This document shows positions 1 through 7,374 of a stretch of 32,334 nt of DNA, piece by piece. Source of the stretch: Fibrobacter sp. (GTDB lineage Bacteria; Fibrobacterota; Fibrobacteria; Fibrobacterales; Fibrobacteraceae); contig JAGCPZ010000067.1 of NCBI GenBank assembly GCA_017965445.1, forward strand, positions 1-32,334, in the 5' to 3' direction. The notes under the pieces are model-generated. The model was not told the DNA's origin. It did no database searches and saw nothing but the letters and a program-made list of their open reading frames with translations. Within the stretch, counting starts at the first letter, position 1, and the number at the start of each line of letters is the position of its first letter. The position numbers and the translations under genes were made by a program.

Positions 1-198
1 GCTTCTTAGCAGCAGCCGGCTTCTTAGCAGCGGCGGGCTTCTTAGCAGCAGCCGGCTTCTTAGCAGCGGCGGGCTTCTTAGCAGCAGCCGGCTTCTTAGC
101 AGCGGCGGGCTTCTTAGCAGCAGCCGGCTTCTTAGCAGCGGCAGGCTTCTTAGCAGCAGCCGGCTTCTTAGCAGCGGCGGGTTTCTTTGCAGCAGCGG
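1..198. repeat. 18-bp tandem repeat with 36-bp higher-order period
   Basis: Eleven consecutive 18-bp units lie inside the histone-like gene. Units alternate between a form ending CAGCCG and a form ending CGGCGG, giving a 36-bp higher-order period. The unit at 127-144 carries one change (GCAG for GCGG), and the unit nearest the start (181-198) has diverged most. The array continues past the window edge. Confidence 0.9.
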
Positions 199-226
199 GT
201 TTCTTTGTAACAGTTTTTGTAGCCAT
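1..226 (-). CDS. Histone H1-like Lys/Ala/Pro-rich DNA-binding protein (3' end outside window)
   Basis: The gene reads leftwards from ATG at 224-226, behind a good ribosome binding site (AAAGGAAG), and runs off the window edge, so only about 75 codons are visible. The protein starts MATKTVTKKPAAAKKPAAAK and then repeats the six-residue unit KKPAAA without interruption. No folded domain is visible. Proteins of this composition resemble eukaryotic histone H1 tails and bacterial Hc1/AlgP-like proteins that bind DNA by charge, so a nucleoid role is likely but inferred. Each residue block is one 18-bp DNA unit, which makes the gene prone to length changes. The C-terminus and total length cannot be judged. 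Confidence 0.75.
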   Translation of the reverse strand, partial: MATKTVTKKPAAAKKPAAAKKPAAAKKPAAAKKPAAAKKPAAAKKPAAAKKPAAAKKPAAAKKPAAAKKPAAAKK

Positions 227-425
227 TTTTTTCTTCCTTTTATGTTATTTAATTGTTGATACCTAAAAGATAACTTCTTTTTCACAAATAATCAACAATT
301 ATTTTAAAAAAAATCATTTTTTTTTGAAAAATTTTTGTATCAAAAAAAAGGCGATGAAAGAAAATTTAGAGTAAAAGAAAACACCTATTGGAAGAAATTG
401 ATTTCTTGAATAACAATACTGCTTA

Positions 426-454
426 CTTTATCTAAAATTCTTTTATAGATAAAG
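426..454. terminator. AT-rich hairpin just after panB
   Basis: CTTTATCT (426-433) and AGATAAAG (447-454) are perfect inverted repeats, with a further AAAA/TTTT pairing inside. The hairpin begins a few bases past the panB stop codon. The T-tract (TTTTGTCT) lies on the + strand side, so it is not a classic terminator for the minus-strand gene. Confidence 0.35.
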
Positions 455-460
455 TTTTGT

Positions 461-1207
461 CTATGCTCTAGCTTTTACACTTTCGATGTAGTTCTTAAAT
501 CCTTGAACACCAACGGAATACATATCTACGAATTTCGTGGCGAACGGAGGAATTTTATTTGGATGCATGCCAAGAGCATCGTGCATCACGAGAACATGAC
601 CATCCGTGAACTTGCCTCCGCCGATTCCAATCGTGGGTGCGGAGACTTCTTTTGTGATTTTTGTGCCGAGTTCTTCAGGGATGTGCTCAAGGACCATTTC
701 GAAGCATCCGAGGCTATCGACGAACTTTGCAGCCTCCTCAATGGCGCGTGCTTCTTCTTCTGTTTTGCCTTTCTGTTTGAAGTTTTCGGCGGTCTGCGGT
801 AAAAGTCCGAGGTGTCCGCAAACGGGGATTCCTTTTTCGTGCAGGAACTCGAGAACGCCAGTGGGAGTGCCTTCAATCTTCACGCTCGATGCACCGACAT
901 CCATGAGACGGCGGGCATTGTCGTAAGCGGTTTGCGGGTCTTTGTCGCTCAAGTAAGGCATGTCGGCGACAACGTGAGTGTTGGGGGCGCCACGGCAGAC
1001 GGCTGCTGTGAAGATGAGCATTTCGGTCATGCCGATTTCACGAGTGCTCTTGTATCCGAGCATCGTGTTTGCAAGGCTATCGCCTACAAGAATCTGGTCT
1101 ATTCCGGCGGCTTCGGCCATTTTTGCAAAGGCGAAGTCGTAGGCGGTGATCATGGAAATCATTTCGTGCTTGGATTTTTTTGCTTTGATATCTTCTGGTG
1201 TTAACAT
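461..1207 (-). CDS. panB: 3-methyl-2-oxobutanoate hydroxymethyltransferase (ketopantoate hydroxymethyltransferase)
   Basis: PanB transfers a hydroxymethyl group from methylene-tetrahydrofolate to 2-oxoisovalerate, the first committed step of pantothenate and coenzyme A synthesis in the cytoplasm. The 248-aa length is close to the family norm. Family motifs are visible in order: ITAYD (20-24), VGDS (41-44, metal-binding Asp43), ADMPY (81-85, Asp82), VKIEG (109-113, Lys110 and Glu112), GHLGLLPQT, and a late IGIGGG followed by DGHVLVMHD. The start ATG at 1205-1207 has AGAGGT at a good distance. GHLGLLPQT differs slightly from the usual GHVGLTPQS. No panC or panD lies next to it in the window, so the gene stands alone. 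An AT-rich promoter-like stretch (TATATTTT on the minus strand) lies just upstream. Confidence 0.95.
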   Translation of the reverse strand: MLTPEDIKAKKSKHEMISMITAYDFAFAKMAEAAGIDQILVGDSLANTMLGYKSTREIGMTEMLIFTAAVCRGAPNTHVVADMPYLSDKDPQTAYDNARRLMDVGASSVKIEGTPTGVLEFLHEKGIPVCGHLGLLPQTAENFKQKGKTEEEARAIEEAAKFVDSLGCFEMVLEHIPEELGTKITKEVSAPTIGIGGGKFTDGHVLVMHDALGMHPNKIPPFATKFVDMYSVGVQGFKNYIESVKARA

Positions 1208-1585
1208 GATGACCTCTTGACATTTTTACATTTTCCGAAAATATAAAAAATGTGTTTAATTGTGGCTTGCTTTCATAAAAGCTCTTTTTGAATTGAAAAA
1301 GAACGTCATGCGGGCGGGGCCCCAGCTCGGAGTGGATGCTTTCAGCATCAGCAATTACGGCTCAGCTATGTTTGCACAAGTGCAACCGCAGCATTCGCCT
1401 TTGATGCTTTTGACGCCTACGGCGTCCGTCGCTGCGGTTCGGTCATGCCGGTCTGCAAGCAGCCCGTCGCGACACTCACCTTGCAGACTTTTGCGAAGGT
1501 ATTCCTTGGCCGATGCTTTTATTCTCTCGCCGTAATTTTATTATTGATTTGAATTAGAGTAATATCTCGCTTTGAGATAGTCTAT
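1208..1585. other. Non-coding spacer with a cluster of GC-rich hairpins
   Basis: No convincing gene is present between panB and recO. The right part of the spacer is packed with inverted repeats: GATGCT-ttc-AGCATC (1335-1349), TTGCAC-aa-GTGCAA (1372-1385), GACGCC-tac-GGCGTC (1412-1426), GTCTGCAAG (1451-1459) with CTTGCAGAC (1480-1488), and TATCTC-gcttt-GAGATA (1563-1579) just after the recO stop. The GACGCC hairpin and its CGG-rich flank recur at 31003-31017. The panB promoter should lie at the left end. Confidence 0.6.
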
Positions 1586-2488
1586 TTAATGATAATCAAA
1601 CAGTTTCCGTGTTTCGTTCAGGAATTTAATAGAGTGTATTTCCTTGAGGAATCCGATGTGGTGTCGCAAGTAGGTGAGGAGTGCGTTTTCTGTAAATTCC
1701 GGATGCTCAATTTGTTGCCCGCAGTGAAGCGCCCAAAGGCCGTTTAGCGTTTCCGCTTTTGCTCGGGGCGTATCGACACCGAGACAATGCTCGCAAACGA
1801 ATCCACCGGTTTCGGGGAAAAAGTCTGCGGCGGGTTTGTCGAGTGTGCGGCCGCAGCGGCTGCATGTCGTGAGGTCGATATTGTAGCCCCACATGTCGCA
1901 CGTGTCCAGGAGCCACTGCGCAAAAATATTTGATTTGTAGGTGGCGTGTGGTGATGTCGGAAGAGCTGCCGATGGCGAGGCGTTTTGTTCCGTTTTTGAT
2001 GTGATTGATGCTGTTGCGGAATTTGCCGAAAGCGATTCTGCCGATGTTGACGAGCGCGCGGAACTTGACGCATTGGCGGAATTCGCATTTGTCGCGTCGG
2101 AACTGCCGCAAGCTCTGTCAAAGTCGCGGAGCGCTTGCTCCAGGTTTTCGAATTCTTCTTGCAGCGGAACGCCTTGCGGAGCGTAACGCATAATCATCTC
2201 GGTCATGACTTGCGCTTTTGCTGTGCAGAGTAAATCGTTTCGCAAGTCCTTGCGCCAGTCCAAAAGCGTTGCTTCCTTGATGAACTGCAATTCGGTATTC
2301 GGATTTTGCCGAAAGACGACTTCGCTTAAGGCGAGCGGGTCAAGCGCCCCCCGGAACGGAGACTCCTTTTTCTTTCCGCCCTTGACGATGAACGAAACAA
2401 TACCGCATTCTTCCGTAAGCGCTTTGACAATCCAGCTGGAATCGCTGTACGGAAAACGATGCAGAACAATGGCACGAGATTTGAGCAT
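1586..2488 (-). CDS. recO: DNA repair protein RecO with a low-complexity insert
   Basis: RecO binds single-stranded DNA and, with RecR, loads RecA in the RecFOR gap-repair pathway. The N-terminal OB-fold is recognisable (LKSRAIVLHRFPYSDSSWIV, then GIVSFIVKGGKKKESPFRGA). A C4 zinc finger follows at Cys209, Cys212, Cys232 and Cys235. At 300 aa it is longer than the usual roughly 240 aa. The excess is a Ser/Ala/Asn-rich insert at about residues 127-183 (for example NANSANASSSARSS) between the helical core and the zinc finger, with no counterpart in typical RecO. The start ATG (2486-2488) has no clear ribosome binding site. The insert belongs to a pattern seen in other genes here. Confidence 0.9.
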   Translation of the reverse strand: MLKSRAIVLHRFPYSDSSWIVKALTEECGIVSFIVKGGKKKESPFRGALDPLALSEVVFRQNPNTELQFIKEATLLDWRKDLRNDLLCTAKAQVMTEMIMRYAPQGVPLQEEFENLEQALRDFDRACGSSDATNANSANASSSARSSTSAESLSANSATASITSKTEQNASPSAALPTSPHATYKSNIFAQWLLDTCDMWGYNIDLTTCSRCGRTLDKPAADFFPETGGFVCEHCLGVDTPRAKAETLNGLWALHCGQQIEHPEFTENALLTYLRHHIGFLKEIHSIKFLNETRKLFDYH

Positions 2489-2547
2489 AGAGGTATGAGG
2501 GGCGAGGTCGCTCGTAAACTCGCTATGAGGTCGCTTCGCTTTGAGGT

Positions 2548-2669
2548 CGGCGCGTTGCGCCTTTGGTGTGTGAGTTTTTTTCGCATTGAGCTTTGCTTAT
2601 TTACTCAAACCTCAAAGCAACCGTAAGGTTGCGACCCCATTGCTCAAAGCGACCGTAGGGAGCGACCTA
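2548..2669. repeat. Short hairpin repeats between recO and the HIT gene
   Basis: The hairpin GGCGC-gtt-GCGCC (2548-2560) is followed by two related copies of a unit beginning CTCAAAGC, at 2611 and 2643, each containing CCGTA between GC-rich arms (GCAACC-gta-AGGTTGC in the first copy). The second copy reaches the HIT stop codon at 2667-2669. Confidence 0.6.
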
Positions 2670-3023
2670 TTTCACTGGGAACGGTGGCCAGCCCATCGCT
2701 TGTCCGCCAACAACGTGCAGGTGGATGTGGAACACCGTCTGGCCCGCGTCGGCCTTGCAGTTGAACACGAAGCGTGCGCCGCCCTCTTCGAGGCCGAGGT
2801 CCTTCGCGATAAGCTGTGCGCGGTAGAGCATCTTGCCCACGAGTTCGCAATCTTCCGGCTTCATGTCCATGATGGTTGCGATGTGGCGCTTCGGCACCAC
2901 CAAAAAGTGCACCGGAGCCTGCGGGGCGATGTCATAGAATGCGAAAACGTCGTCGTCTTCGTAGATTTTCTTGGAGGGGATTTCTCCCTTGATGATTTTG
3001 CAGAAAAGACAATTTTCACTCAT
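2667..3023 (-). CDS. HIT family nucleotide-binding protein (Hint-like)
   Basis: This is a histidine-triad hydrolase or transferase of the Hint branch, which acts on nucleoside phosphoramidates or similar AMP conjugates. The catalytic triad motif HIHLHV is at residues 99-104, near the C-terminus as expected. The N-terminal block NCLFCKIIKGEIPS contains Cys5 and Cys8, part of the zinc site found in many bacterial members. At 118 aa it has the full family length. No strong ribosome binding site precedes ATG 3021-3023, but TATAAT lies a few bases upstream on the minus strand. The exact substrate cannot be told from sequence. Confidence 0.92.
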   Translation of the reverse strand: MSENCLFCKIIKGEIPSKKIYEDDDVFAFYDIAPQAPVHFLVVPKRHIATIMDMKPEDCELVGKMLYRAQLIAKDLGLEEGGARFVFNCKADAGQTVFHIHLHVVGGQAMGWPPFPVK

Positions 3024-3048
3024 AGTATTATAAATAGTAGTAAAAGTT

Positions 3049-3780
3049 TTAGTGGTTTATGTTGCCGATATTCAATTGGGCGATTGCTTTCTCATTCAAT
3101 ATAGGTTGTTGAATCAACTTCATGTAGATGAGCAGGGTGATAATTGCGAATATGTCGAAGAGTACTTTGAAGATAAAGACGTACCTTATAATAGGGAAGA
3201 AAAAACTCGTGAAGACTAAAAAAGCCCAAAATTGGATACTCTTTATCATCCCGAGTGTTAGTAAAAAGAACAGGAAAAGAAAGGTGGCTGGTATGAGCGG
3301 GGTCAAAAGAAGGAACGTTGGTATGGGTGCGGAATAGATACCATGTTCCTCAAGAATCTTTTTTTGTTGTGTGAGGATGTCCTTGAAAATGAAAAACGTC
3401 ATGAACTGGCCGATGCAGGGAAATAGCGACCCGATAGTGGCATCCTTTGGAAAAAATCGTGTTTCTGTCCATTTGCGAAGGTTTCTTAAAATATGGTAAA
3501 GCCATTTGCTATAAATTGAGGCTGTTGAAAACAACATGAAGAATATGAATAGGGATAGGATTGGATATATAATAAGAAATAGATTGTCCAAAAAATGGGA
3601 ACCTAAACTGAGTGTTGTTATCCCCATCATGAAAATGAACAAATCGGCCAAGATAATTGTTTGAATCGTTTTCTTTGATTTGTCAACCAGTTTTTCACCA
3701 CGCAGGACATTCTCTTGAAAATCCTTGTCGAGAAAATCTTGCGCGTCTTCGTATTCCCTTCCGCATTTCTTGCAAATCAT
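3049..3780 (-). CDS. Multi-pass membrane protein, DUF4328-like, with N-terminal CxxC
   Basis: This 243-aa protein starts MICKKCGREY, a CxxC pair that may form half of a zinc ribbon, followed by a short charged stretch and then about five or six hydrophobic segments from residue 39 onward. The block after the second pair of helices (SKWLYHILRNLRKW, FFPKDATIGSLFPCIGQF, then FKDILTQQKK) matches the layout I know for DUF4328 (Trp-Tyr and Arg-Asn-Leu, then a Pro-containing helix). That assignment is tentative and the function of such proteins is unknown. The gene is AT-rich relative to its neighbours. It lies between the HIT gene and the DUF234-type ATPase, all on the minus strand, without overlap. 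Confidence 0.6.
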   Translation of the reverse strand: MICKKCGREYEDAQDFLDKDFQENVLRGEKLVDKSKKTIQTIILADLFIFMMGITTLSLGSHFLDNLFLIIYPILSLFIFFMLFSTASIYSKWLYHILRNLRKWTETRFFPKDATIGSLFPCIGQFMTFFIFKDILTQQKKILEEHGIYSAPIPTFLLLTPLIPATFLFLFFLLTLGMIKSIQFWAFLVFTSFFFPIIRYVFIFKVLFDIFAIITLLIYMKLIQQPILNEKAIAQLNIGNINH

Positions 3781-3801
3781 AAAAAACTCTGATGGATAAT
3801 A

Positions 3802-5223
3802 TTAAAACAAATCCTCTAGTGTTATCTCGTTTTGAATTTCGCTCCATGCGGCGTTCTTGACGAGTCCGCATGGAGTTACGAGTGTCAGGTAAAGCGACTT
3901 GCGCGTCTTTGTGACTTCGCGGAATGCTTCGCGGCGTTGCTTTAGATATTCCATATATGCGGATGTGATTTCGTAAGGCTTGCTGGAATATTTCATTTCG
4001 CAGAGGTTGATGACTTGGTCGCGGCGGTCGATTAGCAAATCGATTTGTGCCCCCTGAGTATCTTTGTCGCCTTTGTAACGCCAAGAACATACATCGCTTT
4101 GAATTCCTGAAATTCCAAGTTTATGCTTGATTTGGTCGATGTGGTTTAAACAGACTTGTTCAAAGGCGTAGCCGCTCCATGCTCTGCGGCTTGGAGAATC
4201 TATCATGTTGCTCCATCTGTTTTTGTCTCCACCACGGTAATTTTTAGCGTAGCGTAGATAAAACAACGAATAGAGATCCACAAGCTGGTACATGATATCT
4301 TTAGCTTTTTTCCCGAAGGCGGCGTAACTGCGAATAAAGTCGCAACTTTCAAGATTCTCTAACACCTCCGTTAGCACACCGCTATCCGAAATTTTTAGAG
4401 CGGCGACAATTTCAGAACGAGTCATCCCGATTGTCTTTTTGGCGAGCAATTCGACGATTCGCTTATACATCATAGAATCGTTAAACAGGGACTTGAAAAG
4501 GAATCCATATTCTTCGGCGAGGGGCGCATTGGATGAAAAAAATAGTTCGTCTATATTTTGCGTTGCGCTGAGACCTTTTTTCAGCATGTCCAAGTAGAAC
4601 GGTGTGCCGCCAAGGCACATGTAGGTCTCTAGAATTTGTTGCCTAGAATATGGCAATCCTCTGGACTTTACAAAGTCTTCCGTTTCTTTAAGGGTGAAGG
4701 CTGAAAGGTGTATTCTCCTTGTAACGCGATTGTGAAGACCGCCCTTGTTGCCGAGTAGCTTGTTTGTCATCCACGATGTTGCGGAACCACATACGATTAG
4801 TTTGAGGTTGTCTTGCCGGGAACCCCAGCTGTTCCAGAAATATTCAAAAGCATTCAAAAATTTTGAGCGGGGAGTGTCTAGCCAAGGGAGTTCGTCTATA
4901 AAGACGATTATGGATCGCCCTTTGATGCTGGCTAAAAAGTTTTGTAGTAAAGAGAACGCCTCGTCCCAAGAACTTATGGTCGGGACGAAACTTTTGGAGT
5001 ATTCCGCAATTTTTTGGCAGAAACGGCTCAATTGTTCTTCTTTGCTTGCACCATACGATCCTGTGCAATAAAAGTCAAACTTGTCGTTGAAGTATTCACG
5101 AATCAAGAACGTTTTCCCGATGCGGCGGCGACCATAGACCGTAATGAATTCGGGCTTTCCGGAACGGACGCAATCTTCGAAAAGTGCTTTTTCTTTCAAT
5201 CTTCCGACAATGTGTTTTTCCAT
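3802..5223 (-). CDS. AAA family ATPase with C-terminal DUF234 (archaeal-type ATPase)
   Basis: The 473-aa protein has a P-loop near its start (GRRRIGKT, about 31-38) and a Walker B segment IIVFIDELPW (Asp110, Glu111). A winged-helix-like middle region follows. The C-terminal block around residues 400-425 reads GAQIDLLIDR followed by EMKYSS, the PD-(D/E)XK-like core of DUF234. Proteins of this architecture are common, often in many copies, in archaea and gut bacteria; their role is unsettled and may involve DNA or mobile elements. I chose ATG 5221-5223 because GAGG lies at good spacing. The open frame continues upstream to 5310, but that part is translated 54-bp repeat and is unlikely to be protein. 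Confidence 0.85.
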   Translation of the reverse strand: MEKHIVGRLKEKALFEDCVRSGKPEFITVYGRRRIGKTFLIREYFNDKFDFYCTGSYGASKEEQLSRFCQKIAEYSKSFVPTISSWDEAFSLLQNFLASIKGRSIIVFIDELPWLDTPRSKFLNAFEYFWNSWGSRQDNLKLIVCGSATSWMTNKLLGNKGGLHNRVTRRIHLSAFTLKETEDFVKSRGLPYSRQQILETYMCLGGTPFYLDMLKKGLSATQNIDELFFSSNAPLAEEYGFLFKSLFNDSMMYKRIVELLAKKTIGMTRSEIVAALKISDSGVLTEVLENLESCDFIRSYAAFGKKAKDIMYQLVDLYSLFYLRYAKNYRGGDKNRWSNMIDSPSRRAWSGYAFEQVCLNHIDQIKHKLGISGIQSDVCSWRYKGDKDTQGAQIDLLIDRRDQVINLCEMKYSSKPYEITSAYMEYLKQRREAFREVTKTRKSLYLTLVTPCGLVKNAAWSEIQNEITLEDLF

Positions 5224-5240
5224 AAGAACCTCTAGTAGTA

Positions 5241-5402
5241 TTACGAAATCTACTAAAAAAATAGAGATTTCGCAATAGTTCGTTTTCTGAAACATTACGA
5301 AAAGTGACAAAAAATATGAGATTTCGTAAATGTTCGAATTTTGAAATGCTACGAAATGTGTTTAAAAAAGTGAGATTTCGTAATGGTTCGGCTGAAATTT
5401 GA
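5241..5402. repeat. Three tandem 54-bp repeats upstream of the DUF234-type ATPase
   Basis: Left arms TTACGAAAT (5241), TTACGAAAA (5295) and CTACGAAAT (5349) are spaced exactly 54 bp apart. Right arms ATTTCGCAA (5267), ATTTCGTAA (5321) and ATTTCGTAA (5375) have the same spacing. Each unit is therefore an imperfect palindrome with an A-rich centre, and it is followed by a conserved GTTCG. The array sits directly upstream of the ATPase start and could act as an operator array or a site recognised by the ATPase. The same arm sequence recurs as a perfect palindrome at 15236-15262. Confidence 0.85.
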
Positions 5403-5489
5403 ATGTCCGTAGCTATGGCGGACGCTTTTCCTCGCTTGATGTGAACGATTCCGTATCCCGTTCTATCGCCGAAACAAAAATATTTTTCG

Positions 5490-5497
5490 TATCTTTA
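5490..5497 (+). promoter_or_regulatory. Promoter-like TATCTTTA box, 7 nt before the acyltransferase ATG
   Basis: TATCTTTA lies only 7 bases before ATG 5505 and no ribosome binding site is visible. The box resembles the TAnnTTTG -7 element of Bacteroidota promoters. If it is used, the transcript would be leaderless or nearly so. Confidence 0.35.
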
Positions 5498-5504
5498 ATC
5501 CGTA

Positions 5505-6446
5505 ATGGTTTTCTTTGGTAAAATAGTAGCAGCAATTTTTGCGTGGAGCGCTTACGTGGTGCTTCGGCTTGTGGGCTGGAAGCGTAAAACCGTTTTGGCG
5601 AACGCGAAGCATGTGGCTTCACCTGTCAACTACGATGAACTTTTGCTTAACTTGACGTGTCATGCGGGCGAATTGCTGTTTTGTTTTGGCATTTTCAAAA
5701 AGTTGCCGCATGATTTTTCTGCTTACCCGTGTTGCGTGGACGGCTGGACTTTTGACATTGCGGAAGGTTCTGCGCCAGTGCTCGAAAAAATGCGGAGTGG
5801 CGGAATCTTCTTGACGGCGCATTACGGCAATTACGAAGCGATGGGGCCGTGGCTCTGTCGCCTTGGAATCCCGCTTGTGGCAAGCTACATTCCCGTGAAG
5901 CCGACGTGGCTCAACAACATTCTCGAACGCAAAATCCGTGCGGTGGATGGTCGGAGTTATTCCGTGGATGCCCGGACTCCGCGTGACTTTCTGCGGATTC
6001 TGAACGAAGGCAATCTATTCTGCTTGCTTGCCGATCAGGACTCTCGCATTCCGAGCGCACTCCCGGGAACTTTTCTCGGTCGCCCCGCGAACGTGAATCC
6101 GCTGCCGGATTTTCTGCTCAAGCATCGTCCGCAAACACCTGTTTTTATCTGCTGGATGGAAGAAGTTTGCGGAGTCCGCGTGCTCCATGCGATTGAGATG
6201 GAACGCGCGCAGGTCGCAGATTCCGCGCAGTTCGAAATGAAATCTGAAAATGCTCCGAGCATCGCCAATTCCGCGCAGTTTGAATCTGCATCCCCGTCGC
6301 ATCTCGCATCCCCGGCGCAATCCTCACCGAGCGTCGTCAACACTCAATTCAACAAGTGGCTCGAAGAACGCATCGCCGAAAATCCGAATCTCTGGTACGG
6401 TTTCACGCACCGCCGCTTTTACAGCCAAAGTCCAACGATTTATTAA
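5505..6446 (+). CDS. LpxL/HtrB-type lipid A acyltransferase
   Basis: This is a lysophospholipid-acyltransferase-superfamily enzyme of the kind that adds secondary acyl chains to lipid A at the inner membrane. An N-terminal hydrophobic segment (about 5-24) would anchor it. The catalytic block is TAHYGNYE, with His106 and Glu111, and LLADQD follows at about 175-180. The C-terminus ends KWLEERIAENPNLWYGFTHR, close to the usual LpxL ending. Between the domain and that ending is an insert at about 234-279 in which SAQFE occurs twice among Ser/Ala/Pro-rich sequence, as in other genes here. It stands alone on the + strand with a TATCTTTA box very near the start. Which acyl chain it transfers is not visible. 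Confidence 0.85.
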   Translation: MVFFGKIVAAIFAWSAYVVLRLVGWKRKTVLANAKHVASPVNYDELLLNLTCHAGELLFCFGIFKKLPHDFSAYPCCVDGWTFDIAEGSAPVLEKMRSGGIFLTAHYGNYEAMGPWLCRLGIPLVASYIPVKPTWLNNILERKIRAVDGRSYSVDARTPRDFLRILNEGNLFCLLADQDSRIPSALPGTFLGRPANVNPLPDFLLKHRPQTPVFICWMEEVCGVRVLHAIEMERAQVADSAQFEMKSENAPSIANSAQFESASPSHLASPAQSSPSVVNTQFNKWLEERIAENPNLWYGFTHRRFYSQSPTIY

Positions 6447-6529
6447 TCGCATACTGCTTTTTTCTTCCTGCTAGTCTCTTTTTTATTAGATTAACAACTA
6501 CTAATAACTATTGACCAACGACTAATCTC

Positions 6530-7207
6530 ATGACTTGGACCCCGCACGAAAATAAACCATTACTAGTCCGTTTTTCGGAATGGTTAGTCGAACCGGACGA
6601 ATGGCCCGCTTGGGTGCAATTCTTCTTGTTGCCCAAACCGCTTGGTCGCGAGAATTTTTTTGCAGTCCGCGTTGTTCTGCTGATTGCCATGGCGTTCTTT
6701 ACGCTACAGGCGTTTTTCAAGGGCTATGAATCCTGGATTGCCCAGTTCCTGCACAACCTAAACCTTCCCGTTCACGAGACCGGTCACATTGTTTTTAGAA
6801 TCTTCGGGAGTCCCGTGATTACATCGCTGGGCGGCTCGCTGTTCCAGACCATCATGCCGCTCGTGTTCTGCTTTGCGCTGTGGGTTAAGCCCCGCGACCT
6901 GTTCGGTGCCTCCATTGCTCTTTGGTGGGCGTTCGAAAACTTGATTGACGTGGCCCCGTACATCGAAGACGCTCTCCCCATGAAACTTACGCTCATCAGC
7001 GGCGGCACCGGTGCCGAAGCCCCTTACGGATTCCACGACTGGAATTTTATCCTCTCCGAAACAGGACTCCTCCTCAAATGCGACTCGATTGCCTCGGCAG
7101 TTTATGCGGTGGGCTACATCGGAATGGCACTCTGCGTGTTGTGGGGCACTTGGAGCCTTGCCTATTACTTTATTTATCAAAAGAAAGAGGACCCTTTAGG
7201 ATTCTAA
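6530..7207 (+). CDS. Membrane protein with HExxH motif (putative M50-like metallopeptidase)
   Basis: The 225-aa protein has about five hydrophobic segments and a short amphipathic N-terminus. The motif HETGH at residues 82-86 fits the zinc-binding HExxH of membrane metallopeptidases, and the next segment (FGSPVITSLGGSLFQTIMPL) resembles the part of M50 proteins that follows the motif. A later Asp-containing candidate third ligand (DVAPYIED or FHDWN) cannot be assigned with confidence. The start ATG 6530 lacks a clear ribosome binding site. It lies 83 bp after the acyltransferase, on the same strand. A peptidase role is an inference from one motif and the membrane topology. Confidence 0.65.
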   Translation: MTWTPHENKPLLVRFSEWLVEPDEWPAWVQFFLLPKPLGRENFFAVRVVLLIAMAFFTLQAFFKGYESWIAQFLHNLNLPVHETGHIVFRIFGSPVITSLGGSLFQTIMPLVFCFALWVKPRDLFGASIALWWAFENLIDVAPYIEDALPMKLTLISGGTGAEAPYGFHDWNFILSETGLLLKCDSIASAVYAVGYIGMALCVLWGTWSLAYYFIYQKKEDPLGF

Positions 7208-7241
7208 ACTTTAGAATGGAGGGGAGAAAAGAGGCTCTTTT
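7201..7241 (+). terminator. Two small hairpins at the end of the HETGH membrane protein gene
   Basis: ATTCTAAA-c-TTTAGAAT (7201-7217) spans the stop codon, and AAAAGAG-g-CTCTTTT (7227-7241) follows and ends in four Ts. Both have 1-nt centres, so the real stems are shorter. They make a plausible but weak terminator. Confidence 0.35.
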
Positions 7242-7374
7242 GCCCAGATGGTGTGATTCTCATCAGCATTTGGACTGCATTTTGCGATTTTGATTCCGTA
7301 AACTATGATTTTTGCCAAATTAAAGGTATATTAATTCATATTTATTAGAATTTTTTTTGTCAAGGGGATTCTAT

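Noticed and set aside
1260..1535. 91-aa + strand open frame in the panB-recO spacer
   Set aside because: It runs through a cluster of hairpins with no ribosome binding site and no recognisable protein content.
5224..5310. N-terminal extension of the DUF234-type ATPase
   Set aside because: This part is translated 54-bp repeat; a good ribosome binding site supports ATG 5223.
5241..5402. CRISPR array at the 54-bp repeats
   Set aside because: Units are contiguous without unique spacers, only three copies exist and no cas gene is near.
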